From assembly GCA_021464415.1 (NCBI GenBank), contig CM038471.1, forward strand, positions 14,064,073 to 14,128,072: 64,000 bases of DNA. The letters run 5' to 3'. The position numbers were made by a program, and so were the translations under genes. Below are positions 43,134 to 56,100 of the stretch, piece after piece; the stretch's first letter is position 1; each line of letters opens with the position of its first letter. The notes under the pieces are model-generated. The model was not told the origin of the DNA. It did no database searches and saw only the letters and a program-made list of their open reading frames with translations. Source of the stretch: Lonicera japonica (lineage: Eukaryota > Streptophyta > Magnoliopsida > Dipsacales > Caprifoliaceae).

Positions 43134-45266
43134 TATAACGCACACTTTAACACTTCCTTATTAAATTCTTACACAATTCCCTTATAGACATTTTGGTTCG
43201 GGGGGACTAATATGAGTTCGAATGGTATTTTAGTGAGTTATACATTTTTCAAACTTCATATATACATTATTACACTCCTTTATTAAGTTATAACCTATTC
43301 CAAGTGGTCCGGGTGAAATTCGGCGATTCACCACCTAGATTGCTTTTATCGAAAATGACATTTATCGCTTGGGAAAGCCATAACTTTCTAATCCGAATTC
43401 CAAATCAGTCTCCATTTGCGCCATTGGAAAGGAAATTCAATAATCTAAAACTTTTGTGTTTTGGCCGAAACTCAGTTCTTGCATCTTGTGGTCTAAAACG
43501 AAGCGCGAAGTGACCAAACTGCCAGCATGCATCAATCGACTAAGGGAAGGCCCTCAGTCGACTGATGGCCTGCAGAACTAGTCAAAATCGTGTTTTTAAT
43601 CCATTGACTCCATTTTCAAGCCAATACAAACCTCCTTTCTCCCTCGTTTGAGCCTCATCCTTCCCTACCATTATAGAGATGATCTTAGAGCTAGAAAACA
43701 TCAATTCTTGAAGGAGACTTCTATAGAATCAAGTTAGCTCTCATAAATTATCATCACCCTCATGTTCTTCTTCTCGATTATCATCTACACCATAGCTAGG
43801 GCTCCAAGCTTGTAGAGATTTTGAGATTCCTTAATTGTGGCTCAAATTCACCACTCAAACCTTTAAGATTCGGCTTGATTGAGGTGGGGATACTAGTATA
43901 CAAACTTAATTTCAAGTAAATATGTGTTGCATCTTCATTTATATACAAATTTGGGGATTTTTCATATAAAACTTGTGGATACGCATACATGGGGTATGGG
44001 TTTGAGATTCATTGCTAGTGTTCTTGCTTTATGCTTGTTATTGTTGAAATTTCATGTTTATATGAAAGAATCTATTCATATACTTGTATAACACAAGCCC
44101 TGGTTGCTATCCGCTAGCGCGTATGCGTGTATACTCTATTATATGGTTATACATATATTATTATGGTTTGGAAATGAGATTGTATACAAGATTTCAACAT
44201 AATATTATGATGATCATATATGTACTAGTTTGGATATGTGTTTTGAGTTGATTTTGGGATTTTGATACTGATAGTTGGCAACACTTGATACCGGATAGAC
44301 GAGATACATTTAGATATGGTCCAGCTAGGAGGACCGCACTGAGGCGGCATACCCTGCACATTTTGATACTGTGTGCACACTGACTTAAATCCTAGATGGT
44401 AGTTATAGTAGTTCACGGTGGGATGATGACTCTAGTCATGGTACGGGTGCTTTGTCAGTATACATACATATATTGTTATTTCTTCGTTTGATTTCTACAG
44501 GATTGATGATTTTACTATTCAGTTGGACAGGGACCATGTGACGTGTTAGCATAACATTAAAGGCTACAAAGCATATAATATTTATATATACATTCTCATA
44601 TGGTTTTTACATGTTGCCTGTGATTATCTAGGTGTATTTTCCTATACAAACTCTATAGTTCCCACTGGGCCCGGTTGGCTCACTATTTTTCCCACGCAAG
44701 TACATCTAAGGTCGGGACTGGGAGCGCAGATAAAGGAAAGGGTGAGCAATCCTAGAATTCCTCTGATACTAGAGCTTTTCATTACGAAAAGACGTTGGTC
44801 TCAAATTTTGAACCTCTTATTTCGGTTAAGTAGTATACCTATGTTTATTGTATTATTAATTACTTTTGGGCATTAAAATGCTTTCCTGTGAACTTGTAGT
44901 TATTGTCGTTTGACTACTTATGACTGGTATTGTGAAATGATGTTTATTTCAGCATTTGTAGTTTGTTTCTCCTTGAGTTATGTTGAGATGTCATTTATTT
45001 TGAGAACATGTACATTTAATGCTCTTTGAACTCTCATTGACAACCAATTTACATCGTAGTCAACCGTCCGCGCAACGGAATAGACTACTTTGTAAAGTAG
45101 AAGTTGATGAGATTGACGGTGCTAATAAATGTACTTGGATGAATTATTTTTCTTATTTTCTTATATTTATGCTTTAGAAACTTACTTTTCACCGTTGATA
45201 GTGACAGCATCCGTGATGCCCACTCCTAGAGGTCGTTGCCTCTAAATAGGAAACACGGACGTCACA
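43134..45266 (+). repeat. 5' LTR of the chromovirus
   Basis: 2133 bp. Contains the palindrome CAGTCGACTG (about 43555), TAGTTCCCACTGGGCCCG (about 44650) and ends ACGGACGTCACA. It lacks an ~80-bp GC-rich segment that the 3' LTR has at about 51358-51440. Confidence 0.9.
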
Positions 45267-45269
45267 AGT

Positions 45270-45280
45270 TGGTATCAGAG
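45270..45280 (+). other. Primer binding site, initiator tRNA-Met
   Basis: TGGTATCAGAG, three bases after the LTR end, is complementary to the 3' end of plant initiator tRNA-Met; the usual next base C is G here. Confidence 0.85.
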
Positions 45281-45402
45281 GATTAGGTTTTTCTTCCTTT
45301 GCTGGAGTGTGGGTAGATTAGGATTCCTTTTTATGTCGTCTTTTCCCTTTCTGTTGGAACAATTGGATTATTGTGTATTGAACTTCCTCTTTATTTTGTA
45401 GA

Positions 45403-46420
45403 ATGCCACCTAAGCGTAGAGGTTCTTACCCTGTTCAATCCAATCTTCTCCAGGGAGGTGGTAATGACACTAAAGGAGGCGATAACCTTGGGCTCCTCAT
45501 TGCTATGAATAAGATGATGAAAGACTTTCTAGGGGAGCTTTCAGGAGTCCTTAAAAGCAATTACGGGTCCACTAGTGGCATGGATGCAAATAGGGCCCGA
45601 GCCCAAGAAAACCCCGCCATAGTAAAAGAGCCGGAAGACGATCAAGAACCCCAAGGAGGGGAGACCGATGAGATTACTTATCTTTGTGAATTCACATGTC
45701 TCTAACCTCCAATGTTTGATGGGACTAAAGGACCTGAGGTTACCGAGTGTTGGCTCTTCATGGTCAAAGAACGTTTGGAAGTTATCAGGACTCCGAAGAA
45801 AATGCGGGTTAAGTTTGCCGCTACTAGACTCGCTGGGAATGCTCATAAGTGGTGGTGACTCGTCAAACAATCTGAAGGAATCCGTAAGTGGCAAGAGTTT
45901 GAGAATGCCTTTCGACTACAATTTATTTTTGACGCCTACCATCGAGCTAGGAGAGATGAACTCCGCAACTTAACCCAGGGGGATATGTCTGTGGAAGATT
46001 ACCGCCTCAAGTTTGAAAAACTTAGTGTGTACATGGACACTTTTGCTCTCAGTGACCAAGAGAAGAAGGAGATGTTCTTTCAAGGCCTTAAAGAAGAGTA
46101 TCAATGTGCCATGGGTTTCTATGAGTTCCCTTCCTACAAGCAATTAGTTGAGGCTGCTTTAAACCTCGACAGTCAATACGTTCAAGCTCGTCGCTTCTCA
46201 ACTTCATCTGATTCGGGCCGAAAAAGGAATAATGAAGGAAATCGACGCAGTAGGTGGGCAGAGATAAGAAATCTCGTTCTAGCTCTGAATCCTCAGGTGG
46301 AAACCATGGCAGCAGTGGCAGTAGTAGTGGACGTTCCAGTGGCTGTTATATCTGTGGCGACCTAGGCCATTTCTGCCGATCCTACCCTAGAGGTCAACAA
46401 ACCTAAGGCAAGTCCAACAA
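45403..46420 (+). pseudogene. Chromovirus gag (capsid and zinc knuckle), disrupted
   Basis: Starts MPPKRRGSYPV. The capsid part includes PPMFDGTKGPEVTECWLF (about 45706) and SVEDYRLKFEKLSVY (about 45988), typical of Ty3/Gypsy gag. In-frame stops lie at 45703 (TAA) and 45856 (TGA). A one-base shift near 46251-46263 moves the frame from phase 1 to phase 3, after which a Ser/Gly-rich spacer leads to the zinc knuckle at 46344-46385: CYICGDLGHFCRSY. The last cysteine of the CCHC motif is tyrosine, so zinc binding is probably lost. Further stops follow at 46404, 46446 and 46464. Gag would package the RNA into virus-like particles. Confidence 0.88.
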
Positions 46421-49400
46421 TCAAAGTAACAGGGGCAGTAGAGGATGAGATAACCGTGGGGGCTGAGGTCGAGATAACCGCCGAGGTCGAAACCAATATG
46501 GGAGATTCAGTGGCAGTTCAGGACAAGGTTTTTCCCAGGGCTAGAGTCAGACGGTGAGTGGAAGTTACAATCAACCTAACTACCCAATTCAACAACAGCC
46601 TTAGTCTAGCTACTATCCAAATCCACCACAAGCTCAAGGAGGTTATGGGGGCCGCTTTTTCTCACTCAACCCTGTTGGGGATCAAGAAGACCACACTGTT
46701 ATGGAAGGTATCCTCATTCTTTTCTCAACTGGAGTTAGAGTCTTATTCGATACCGGTGCATCACATTCACTTATCTCTTCTGCATGTGCATCTAGTTTGG
46801 GTTTGAAAACTAAGAAACTCGTCATTCCAATTACTATTAGGACACCTATAGGTAGTAGTATGAATCCTAATTGATGTTGTATTGCGATCATTACCTTGCA
46901 CCGAGGCTGTCATATGGAAGATGATTTTGTGATTATGGATATGGAAACTTATGACCTTATCCTTGGAATGGATTGGTTAACCAAGTATTATGACATTATT
47001 GACTGCCATGCTAAGAAAGTTGTAATTACACACCTTTGGGGCGAAACTATTGTTTACTTTGGAGAAAAATACAACTTATACCCCATATCTTATGCTGTTA
47101 AGAAAGAGTAAAGAGATTACGTGGGATGGCTTAGTAATATTGTGAGTGACGAAAACCCGCTCCTAACGCCACATGACGTGCCGGTTGTTAAGAAATTCGT
47201 AGATGTCTTTCCGGAAGACTTGCCTGGGTTACCACCAGACTGTGAAATTGAGTTCTCAATTGATCTTGTGCCTGGAACTGCACCCATTTCTATCACTCCA
47301 TATAGATTAGCTCCTACAGAACTCAAAGAGCTTAATATCCAGTTAGAAGAACTTTTAGAAAAGGGTTTTGTTCGCCCTAGTTCGTCACCTTGGGGAGCAC
47401 CCGTGTTGTTTGCCAAGAAGGCTGATGGATCATTGCAATTGTGCATTGACTATCGTCAACTGAATCGGGTGACTATCAAGAACAAATACCCCCTTCCACG
47501 TATTGGTGATTTGTTCGATCAGCTTCGTGGATCTCATTTCTTTTCTAAGATCGACTTGAGATCAGGGTACCACCAATTAAGAGTTAAGGAAGAAGATATC
47601 CCCAAGACTGCTTTTCATACGTATTATGGCCACTTTGAATTTTTGGTCATGCCATTTGGGTTGACCAACGCACCAGCAGCCTTTATGGACCTCATGCATC
47701 GTATCTTCTACCCATTCTTAGACAGATTCGTTATAGTATTCGTTGACGACATACTGATTTACTCCCATTCTGAGGCAGAACATAGGAAATATCTTCACAT
47801 CGCCCTGCAATTACTCAGAGACCACCAACTCTATGCTAAATTCTCTAAGTACGACTTTTGGAGAGAGGAAGTGAAATTTCTTGGGCATGTTGTCTCGCGT
47901 GGTGGTATTTATGTGGAACCTGCCAAAGTGGAAGCTATGGCAAGCTGGCGTCGCCCTATTAATGTGATTGAGATTTGAAGCTTCCTTGGTCTTGCTGGAT
48001 ATTATAGGCGATTCATTCAAGACTTCTCTCGTATAGCCTCTCCTCTTACCCATCTTACCCAGAAGGGTGTACCTTTTGTTTGGGACAATTGTTGCGAAGA
48101 AGCTTTCAATGAATTGAAGCATGGTTTAACCTCTGCTCCTATCCTAGCCTTACCGGAAAGGGGTTTAGGATACGTGATATATTGCGATGTGTCTCGCTTA
48201 GGACTTGGGTGCATCCTAATGCAATTAGAACACATTATTGCTTATGCTTCCCGTCAGTTAAAGAATCACGAGAGAAATTACCCCACACACGACATAGAGT
48301 TGGCCGCGATAGTTTTTGCATTAAAGATTTGGCGTCATTACCTCTATGGCGAGAAATTTGAGGTGTTCTCAGATCATAAAAGCCTTAAGTACATCTTCAC
48401 CCAGCGAGATTTGAATTTAAGACAGCGTCGTTGGATAGAGTACCTTGAGGACTACGACTTCACCCTTCAATACCACCCTGGCAAGGCGAACGTGGTAGCC
48501 GACGCTCTTAGCCGCAAGTCACAAGGTTCAGTTTCAGCCTTGAGATGCCATGAGTGGAAACTATTGGGAGAACTTCAACGGTATAATTTGGTTGTTTGTT
48601 GTATTGAAGATATAACATTTTTATTGAATCTCATAGCCAAACCATTAATGCTGAATTGTGTGATTGAAAGCCAATGGTATGACGAGGAATTAGTAAAGTG
48701 TCGGAATCAATTACAATCAGGAGCTACAATTGAAGGGTATACTTTAGGTAGCGACAATGGTTTAAGGTATATATGAAAGCTAGTAGTGCCAAAACTTGAT
48801 AATGAGCTTAAGGAGGCCATTTTGGCTGAGGCTCATAATTCAAGGTTCTCTATTCATCCGGGTGGCACTAAGATGTATAGAGACCTAAAGCATACCTATT
48901 GGTGGCAGGGTATGAAACCTAATGTGGCTCAATTTGTTTCTCGTTGTTTGTCATGCCAAAGGGTAAAGGCCGAACATCAGAGACCGGCAGGTCAACTACA
49001 ACCTCTTCCAATTCCAGAGTGGAAGTGGGAGAATATTACAATGGATTTTCTCATGGGTTTTTTGAGTACACAACGAAGGCACAATGCAGTTTGGGTCATT
49101 GTGGATTGACTGACCAAATCAGCTCATTTCTTACCAATTCGGGAAACCGATCCTCTTGAGAAGCTAGCCAAACTGTATATTAACGAAATCGTCCGACTCT
49201 ACGGCATTCCAGTTTCTATAGTATCTGACCGTGATTCTATGTTCACTTCTCGCTTTTGGGAAGCACTCCAACATTCTCTAGGCACGAGATTGGATTTTAA
49301 CACAGCCTTTTATCCGCAGACTGATGGACAGTCTGAGCGGACAATTCAAATTCTAAAGGACATGTTACGAGCTTGTGTTTTAGATTTTCATGGAAACTGG

Positions 49401-50078
49401 GATGAGTATCTACCACTCGCTGAGTTTGCCTACAACAATAGTTTTCAAGCCAGTATTGGTATGGCACCATTTGAAGCATTGTATGGAAGGCCATGTAGAT
49501 CACCAATTTGTTGGATCGAGGCAGGAGAAGCATCAATTTTAGAGCCGCAGTTGGTACAAGATACTACAGAGAAGATTACACTCATTAAACAACGATTCAT
49601 GACAGCTCAGAGTCGACAAAAGAGTTATGCCGATAAGAGAAGACAGCCATTTGAATTTGTAATAGGCGATTATGTGTTTCTCAAAGTCAAACCTCGTCAT
49701 GGCATTATTCGTTTCGGTAACAAGAATAAGCTAGCCTCGAGATATATAGGGCCATTTGAGGTCATTCAACGTATTGGTTTCTTCTCTTACCGCCTAGCTC
49801 TACCTACTCAACTCCAACGAATTCATGATGTGTTTCATGTGTCTATGCTCCGAAAGTATATTCTAGACCCCTCCAATGTGATACCAGACGAAGATCTTGG
49901 GGTTAATGAGGATATATCCTATGAGACAAAGCCAATAGCCGTGGTAGATCGAAAAGAACAAGTCCTTCGCAATCGAGTGATTCCACTTTTAAAGGTAATT
50001 TAGCAACATCACAATATAGAAGAAGCTACTTGGGAGCTTGAGTTGAAGATTCATGCTAAGTATTCGCACTTACTCTAA
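46421..50078 (+). pseudogene. Chromovirus pol: protease, RT, RNase H, integrase, chromodomain (disrupted)
   Basis: All in phase 3. Protease active site DTGASHS at 46749. RT with [10 protein letters not shown] and FVDD at 47739-47750. RNase H with [26 protein letters not shown] and VVADALSRK. Integrase with an HHCC finger (about 48830-48960), the DDE residues in TMDFLMGF, SDRDSMF and SERTIQ, and a GPY/F block (RYIGPFEVIQRIG). The C terminus (about 49880-50078) is a chromodomain-like segment ending EEATWELELKIHAKYSHLL. In-frame stops: 46542 and 46602 (TAG), 46872 (TGA), 47109 (TAA), 47976, 48774 and 49107 (TGA), 50001 (TAG, at the conserved Trp of the chromodomain). Catalytic residues are all retained, so decay came from stops rather than loss of motifs. 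Confidence 0.93.
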
Positions 50079-50125
50079 TAAGGTAATTTTGTATTCTTGT
50101 TTATATTTCGAGGACGAAATTATTT

Positions 50126-50140
50126 CAAGGAGGGGAGATT
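50126..50140 (+). other. Polypurine tract of the chromovirus
   Basis: CAAGGAGGGGAGATT directly upstream of the 3' LTR TGTAACAC; preceded by the GAGGACGAAAT phrase common to these elements. Confidence 0.85.
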
Positions 50141-52332
50141 TGTAACACACACTTTACCACTTCCTTATTAAATTCCTACACAATTCCCTTATAGACATTT
50201 TGGTTCGGGGTACTAATATGAGTTCGAATGGAATTTTAGTGAGTTATACATTTTCCACACTTCATATATACATTATTACACTCCTTTATTAAGTTATAAC
50301 CTATTCCAAGTGGTCCGGGTGAAATTCGGTGATTCACCACCTAGATTGCTTTTACCGAAAAATGACCTTTATGGATTTGAAAAGCTATAACTTTCTCATC
50401 CGAAGTCCAAATCAGTCCTCGTTTGCACCATTGGAAATTTAATTCAATAATCTAAAACTTTTGTGTTTTGGCCGAAACCCAGTTCTCGCATCTTGACGTC
50501 TGAAACGAAGCGCGAAGTGACCAAACTACCAGGTGGCCTGGCAGCGTGCATCAGTCGACCAAGGGAAGGCCCTCAGTCGACTGATGGCCTGTAGAACCAG
50601 TCAAAATTATATTTTTAAGCCCTTGACTCCATTTTCAAACCAATTCAAACGTCCCTTCTCCCTCATTCGAGCCCCATCCTTCCCTACCATTATAGAGATG
50701 ATCTTAGAGCTAGAAAATATCAATTCTTGAAGGAGAATTCTATAGAATCAAGTTAGCTCTCATAAATTATCATCACCTTCATGTTCTTCTTCTCCATTAT
50801 CATCTCCACCATAGTTAGGGCTCCAAGCTTATAGAGATTTTGAGATTCCTCAATTGTGGCTCAAATTCACCACTCAAACCTTAAAGATTCGGCTTGATTG
50901 AGGTGGGGATACTAGTATACAAACTTAATTTCAAGTAAATATGTGTTGCATCTTCATTTATATACAAATTTGGGGATTTTTCATATATTACTTGTGGATA
51001 CGCATACATGGGGTATGGGTTTGAGATTCATTGCTAGTTTTCTTGCTTGATGCTTGTTATTGTTGAAATTTCATGTTTATGTGAAAGAATCTATTCATAT
51101 ACTAGTATACCACGAGCCCTGGTTGCTATCTGCTAGTGCGTATGTGCGTATACTCTATTATGTGGTTATACATATATTATTATGGTTTGGAAATGAGATT
51201 GTATACAAGATTTGAACCTAATGTACTAGTTTGGATATGTGTTTTGAGTTGATTTTAGGATTTTGATACTAATTGCTGGCACCACTTGATACCGGATAGA
51301 CGAGATACATTTAGATATGGTCCAGCTATGGGGACCCCGCTGAGGCGGCATACCCTGCATATCTAGGTGGTCCACGGGGGGACCCAGCCTTGGGGGCTGC
51401 ATACCCTAGCCTTGGGGGCTTTAAATCGTGATCGGTGTGCACATTTGACTTAAATCCTAGATGGTAGTTATAGTAGTTCACGGTGGGATGATGACTCTAG
51501 TCATGGTACGGGTGCTCTGTCAGTATACATACATACATTGTTATTTCTTCGTTTGATTTCTACAGGATTGATGATTTTACTATTCAGTTGGGCAGGGACC
51601 ACGTGACGTGTTAGCATAACATTAAAGGCTACAAAGCATATATTATTTATATATACATTCTCCTATGGTATTTACACGTTGCTTGTGATTGTCTAGGTGT
51701 ATTTTCCTATACAAACTCTATAGTTCCCACTAGGCTCGGTTGGCTCACTGTTTTTCCCACACAGGTACATCCAAGGTCGGGACTGGGAGAGCAGATAAAG
51801 GAAAGGGTGAGCCATCCTAGAATTCCTCTGATACTAGAGCCTTTCATTACAGAAAGGCCTTGGTCTTAAATTTTGAACCTCTTATTTCGGTTATGTAGTA
51901 TACCCATGTTTATTGTATAATTAATTACTTTTGGGCATTGAAATGCTTTCCTGTGAACTTATAGTTATTGTCGTTTGACTACTTATGATTGGTATTGTGA
52001 AATGATGTTTATTTCAGCATTTGTAGTTTGTTTCTCCTCGAGTTATGTTGAGATGTCATTTATTATGAGAACAGGTACATTTAATGCTCCTTGAACTCTC
52101 ATTGACAACCAATTTACATCGTAGTCAACCGTCCGCGCAACGGAATAGACTACTTTGTAAAGTAGAAGTTAATGAGGATTGACGGTGCTAATACATGTAC
52201 TTGGATGAATTATTTTTCTTATTTTCTTATATTTACATTTTAGCAACTTATTTTTCGCCGTTGATAATGACGGCATCCGTGATGCCCACTCCTAGAGGTC
52301 GTTGCCTCTAAATGGGAAACACGGGCGTCACA
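50141..52332 (+). repeat. 3' LTR of the chromovirus
   Basis: 2192 bp, TGTAACACAC ... GGGCGTCACA. It carries an extra GC-rich segment at about 51358-51440 made of CCTTGGGGGCT and GCATACCC repeats, related to the arrays at 54365-54600. Confidence 0.9.
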
Positions 52333-52337
52333 CCGTC

Positions 52338-53124
52338 TCGGCCAGAAAACGTCTGTCGTGTAAACAGTTGCCTGGAGACAACTGTCCACACGACACAAAC
52401 AACTATTTGTGTTGTGTGGACAGTTGGTCTAGGGTAATTGTCCACACGTCAAGTATAAATACACCTGCACTGATCGCATTTGAGGTATCAATTAGCTCTG
52501 GGACTTCGGGAATAGTAATCTAAAATAGTATTATACTTTTTTCAAGGCTCTCAAGTATTTTTTTCTCACAATATGGCGTTAAGTTTTTATTTGTTTTTAT
52601 TTTATTAGTTATAATTGATCAATCACATGTAAAAATGGTTATTTATCTTAAAATTAGTCCAGATTTTATATTTAAACCCCGTTTTCAAATCCAAAGGCGT
52701 GGAATGAGCTGTAACCACTTTTAAACTTTTTTTATCAATTAATATTACAAAATCTCGATTTTATCAGTCTCGGTTCATGAAGAAATCATTAGGCACTTGT
52801 ACCCGGTTTAATCTATAAATCACGGTGCTTACCTAAATATCCAATATGAGAGTACTTGATTCGTTAATGCATATTTAAATTATTAAATTATGGTACACTA
52901 TTCGCGAACGAATCTTGAGAATTACTGAATATCCGATTCCAAATCGAATTATCTTCCGAAAAGCCCTGAACTTTACCAAAAACACATGTTTTGCTATATA
53001 TCATCATAAAAATCATTGTATCAAATCACACACACTAACTCGTAAAATCAAAGGACGAAGTATAAAGTACATATTTTCCATCCCTACCCCAGAATCCTAT
53101 TTTCCTAAAATTATGGGTTGATAT
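52338..53124 (+). mobile_element. Ogre/Tat-like LTR, second part, with promoter
   Basis: Continues the sequence cut at 43133. It has an inverted repeat around 52360-52450 (CAACTGTCCACACGAC and TGTGTGGACAGTTG) and a TATA box in AAGTATAAATACACC (about 52451-52465), consistent with an LTR promoter reading rightward. Interrupted by the solo LTR at 53125. Confidence 0.5.
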
Positions 53125-56100
53125 TGTGATGCTCTGAATCCCATTAAGAGGATTTCACCTTCGGGACCCGGTTAATCACAGTGTCATACGCGATGACGGG
53201 TGTAAATTATAAGAAATTTAAGTAAAATCTATTTTAGAAAATTTTGGCATGTGGAGTTTATAAAATCTAATATCCGTCCTGTAAATCAAAATAGCATTCT
53301 TTATCCAAATCATTTCAAGGTCAATCACTTAATAAAAATACTCCACATACAAGATTACTTTTAAATACAATCAATTCCAAATCCTTTTCAATAAACACAA
53401 AGTTATAAACAATACAAGTGTCTTATTATATAATATAAAAGCCTCTATGGCATGATCCTTAAGTTAAAGGACTGCAAGGTAGTTCGAGATCATCAGAGCT
53501 TCTATAAACATACAACGCTTGCCATCCTCGTGTATGGACCTGCAAAACTGTTTTCAAAGAAAGAATGAGCCAAATCCGGGCTCAGTGGGAACTATAAGGG
53601 TTTATATAGAAAATAATATTTTTTATTAGAAAGCACCTGCATCTTTTATAAAAAAAATAGGTAAGTTGTTTAATGCAATCATATGGAAAATAGGCTATGC
53701 AACCCAAAAACCTCGTAGGAATCCTATTATATTCCTCAGTTAGCTCTTAAAGGTATAATGGCAATTTATACTCTAAGGCCAAGTATTCATGGTTACCGCT
53801 TTAACATTTTAGTACATTATTTCATCCATACTTGGCTTACTATGAGGCTTCTCACACTCTGTAACTTTCTAAGCGTATGCTCAGTATGATAAACAATACC
53901 TGTCACGTATAACATAAAATATGCTAAAGTACATATACATACATATACACTTACATAGCTCTGGTATCCAGCCTTAGCTTACCCCCGCAGTACACTAAGC
54001 CTAGAACTCTGGTTCCCAAAGGCCTCCAAGCTCTAAACGAATCATGAATCCTCCTAACGAAGGAACTACCCAGGGACTTGGTCCTAACTTGTAATTTATT
54101 TGGAGTTAAACCCATGCATGTCATTTTCCCAGGGACTACGCTCCAAACACTTAACAAGTGGGACACCCGTGTAGGTATGTCCGTCGAAGGACAGAACCAC
54201 ACAAACTACTCCGCAGCCGGGGAAACTATAAACCCTAAGACTACATCCCCCTCTCATCCATTGGGAGGCTGAATACACCGGTATGAATGACAGCTATTTT
54301 ACCACCATATCTCATATCCAACTATCTCATATCCAACATCTACGATTTCCCATCTGTGCACAGTGATCGCAATCTAAGCTCCAAGGCTAGGGTATGCAGC
54401 CCCCAAGGCTGGGTCCCCCCGTGGACCACCTAGATGTGTAGGGTATGGCGCCTCGCACGGTCCCCCAAGCTGGACCATAGAGTATGCCGCTCCTAAAGCG
54501 GGATCTCTCTACACGGATCATAGAGTATGCCGCTAATATAGCGGGGGGGTCCCTTTACACGGACCAAGGTATGTAGCCACAAAGGCTAGGTCAACCCCAT
54601 CGACCATTAGTGCCTTGCGACGTAAAAACATTAAATAGAAATATATACGTGAAAATATATTCTCAAGGATATCATAATTCACCTAGAACTGCCTTAACCC
54701 TTATATTCCATACACATACCACACATGTAGTCCAATCCACATCTAAACCAGGTAGATGGAATCAATGGCCATAACAATATCTTCGGTTAGGGTGTATCCA
54801 ATATACGAGTACCATCAAAGCAACGAATATCTTTACGTAAACATATTCGAACCATGTTTGAATATCTCTAAAGAGAAAGTTATGGGTTTATTTTGAAATA
54901 ATCTCTCATTGCTAAAATAGTAGTTTTCAGCCAAAGTAATGATGTTAAAAGATTAATGGTACCCGTACATTATTGACATCAAGTAATTTAATACATTCAC
55001 ATCCCCGCCTCACCAAGTAAGATTATATGCGTCCAAGTTATTTATAGTTGTACAATATTATTAAATTAAATTTATTAATGGATAAGCAGGATTCCTTGTA
55101 TATTTATCAATTATAATATATATATGGTAAAAATTGTGTATATATGTAGAGGCTCCAATATACCGAGTTCACATTTAGACATAAGCTAAGTCGCATCTAG
55201 CATATCTCCTCGTTCTTAGTTCAATACATGATGTATTTCACCCTCAAATGACGTATACGCGCACACGCGCTACTAAGCTATATCTAGGGTTCATAACACA
55301 CAACACATATCCCATATCTACTTCAATAACCATGAATCAACTACAAAAATACGAAGAAAGCAAAGACCATATGCATAATCATAAGCCTCAACCCCCACGT
55401 ATACAAACAATAACCATTTATAAGAAACTTTCCATTTTTATGTTGAAATTGAAGATGCAACACATAATAGTTGAAAATGAGATTGAGTACTAGTGTTCCC
55501 ACCTTTATAGGGTCAATCCCTCGGAGATTTACCACTGAATCAAGTCCGAGAAGCATCGAATCCGAAAATCCCCAATTTGAGATTCCTAGCCCTAACAATG
55601 GTGGATTATCCATGGATGGAAGGATGGAGGTGATGATAAGCTTGGATGAGGCCATAGACTTGGGAGAGTCACTCATAAAATCTCTCCCTTGAGCTCTCTT
55701 ATCTCTCTCTAAAACATAAAAAGAAGCTTGGGTGAGAGATGGGTGAAAGAGGAATGGAAGGAGATGAACAAATGAGAGGGGAGATGGGTGAAAGACCCAC
55801 TGGGCACCTTCTGATCGATCAGAGGCCCCAAATTCTGAAGCTCAGCACTTTTCGACAAAAGCTTAATTTTCTCGCACCTTTTTGACCCATGAAATGACTT
55901 CAAATGAACTCGGCCTTCAAATGAAAGTTATAGAGGCGAATGAGATGAAAACATTTCCGTAAACGGGGACTCATTTGGACCTTGGATGAAAAATTTATGG
56001 CTTCTCAAAGTTGGCCAAAAATTAACTTTTTTGAAAAATTAAAAACATGTGATTTACTTCCCATTTATGATTCGGGCCACCCGAATAATGAAACGATTGA

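Larger units (their letters stand above)
43134..52332 (+). mobile_element. Near-complete Tekay/Del-type chromovirus (Ty3/Gypsy)
   Basis: 9.2-kb LTR retrotransposon: 5' LTR 43134-45266, primer site at 45270, gag-protease-RT-RNase H-integrase-chromodomain in one reading direction (45403-50078), polypurine tract, 3' LTR 50141-52332. Near-duplicate CCGTT (43129-43133) and CCGTC (52333-52337) flank it. The 5' LTR now starts TATAAC instead of TGTAAC. LTRs differ at roughly 8 in 100 positions over the first 500 bp by hand count, implying an old insertion. Thirteen stops and one frameshift make it non-autonomous now. It is inserted in an Ogre/Tat-like LTR. Confidence 0.93.
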
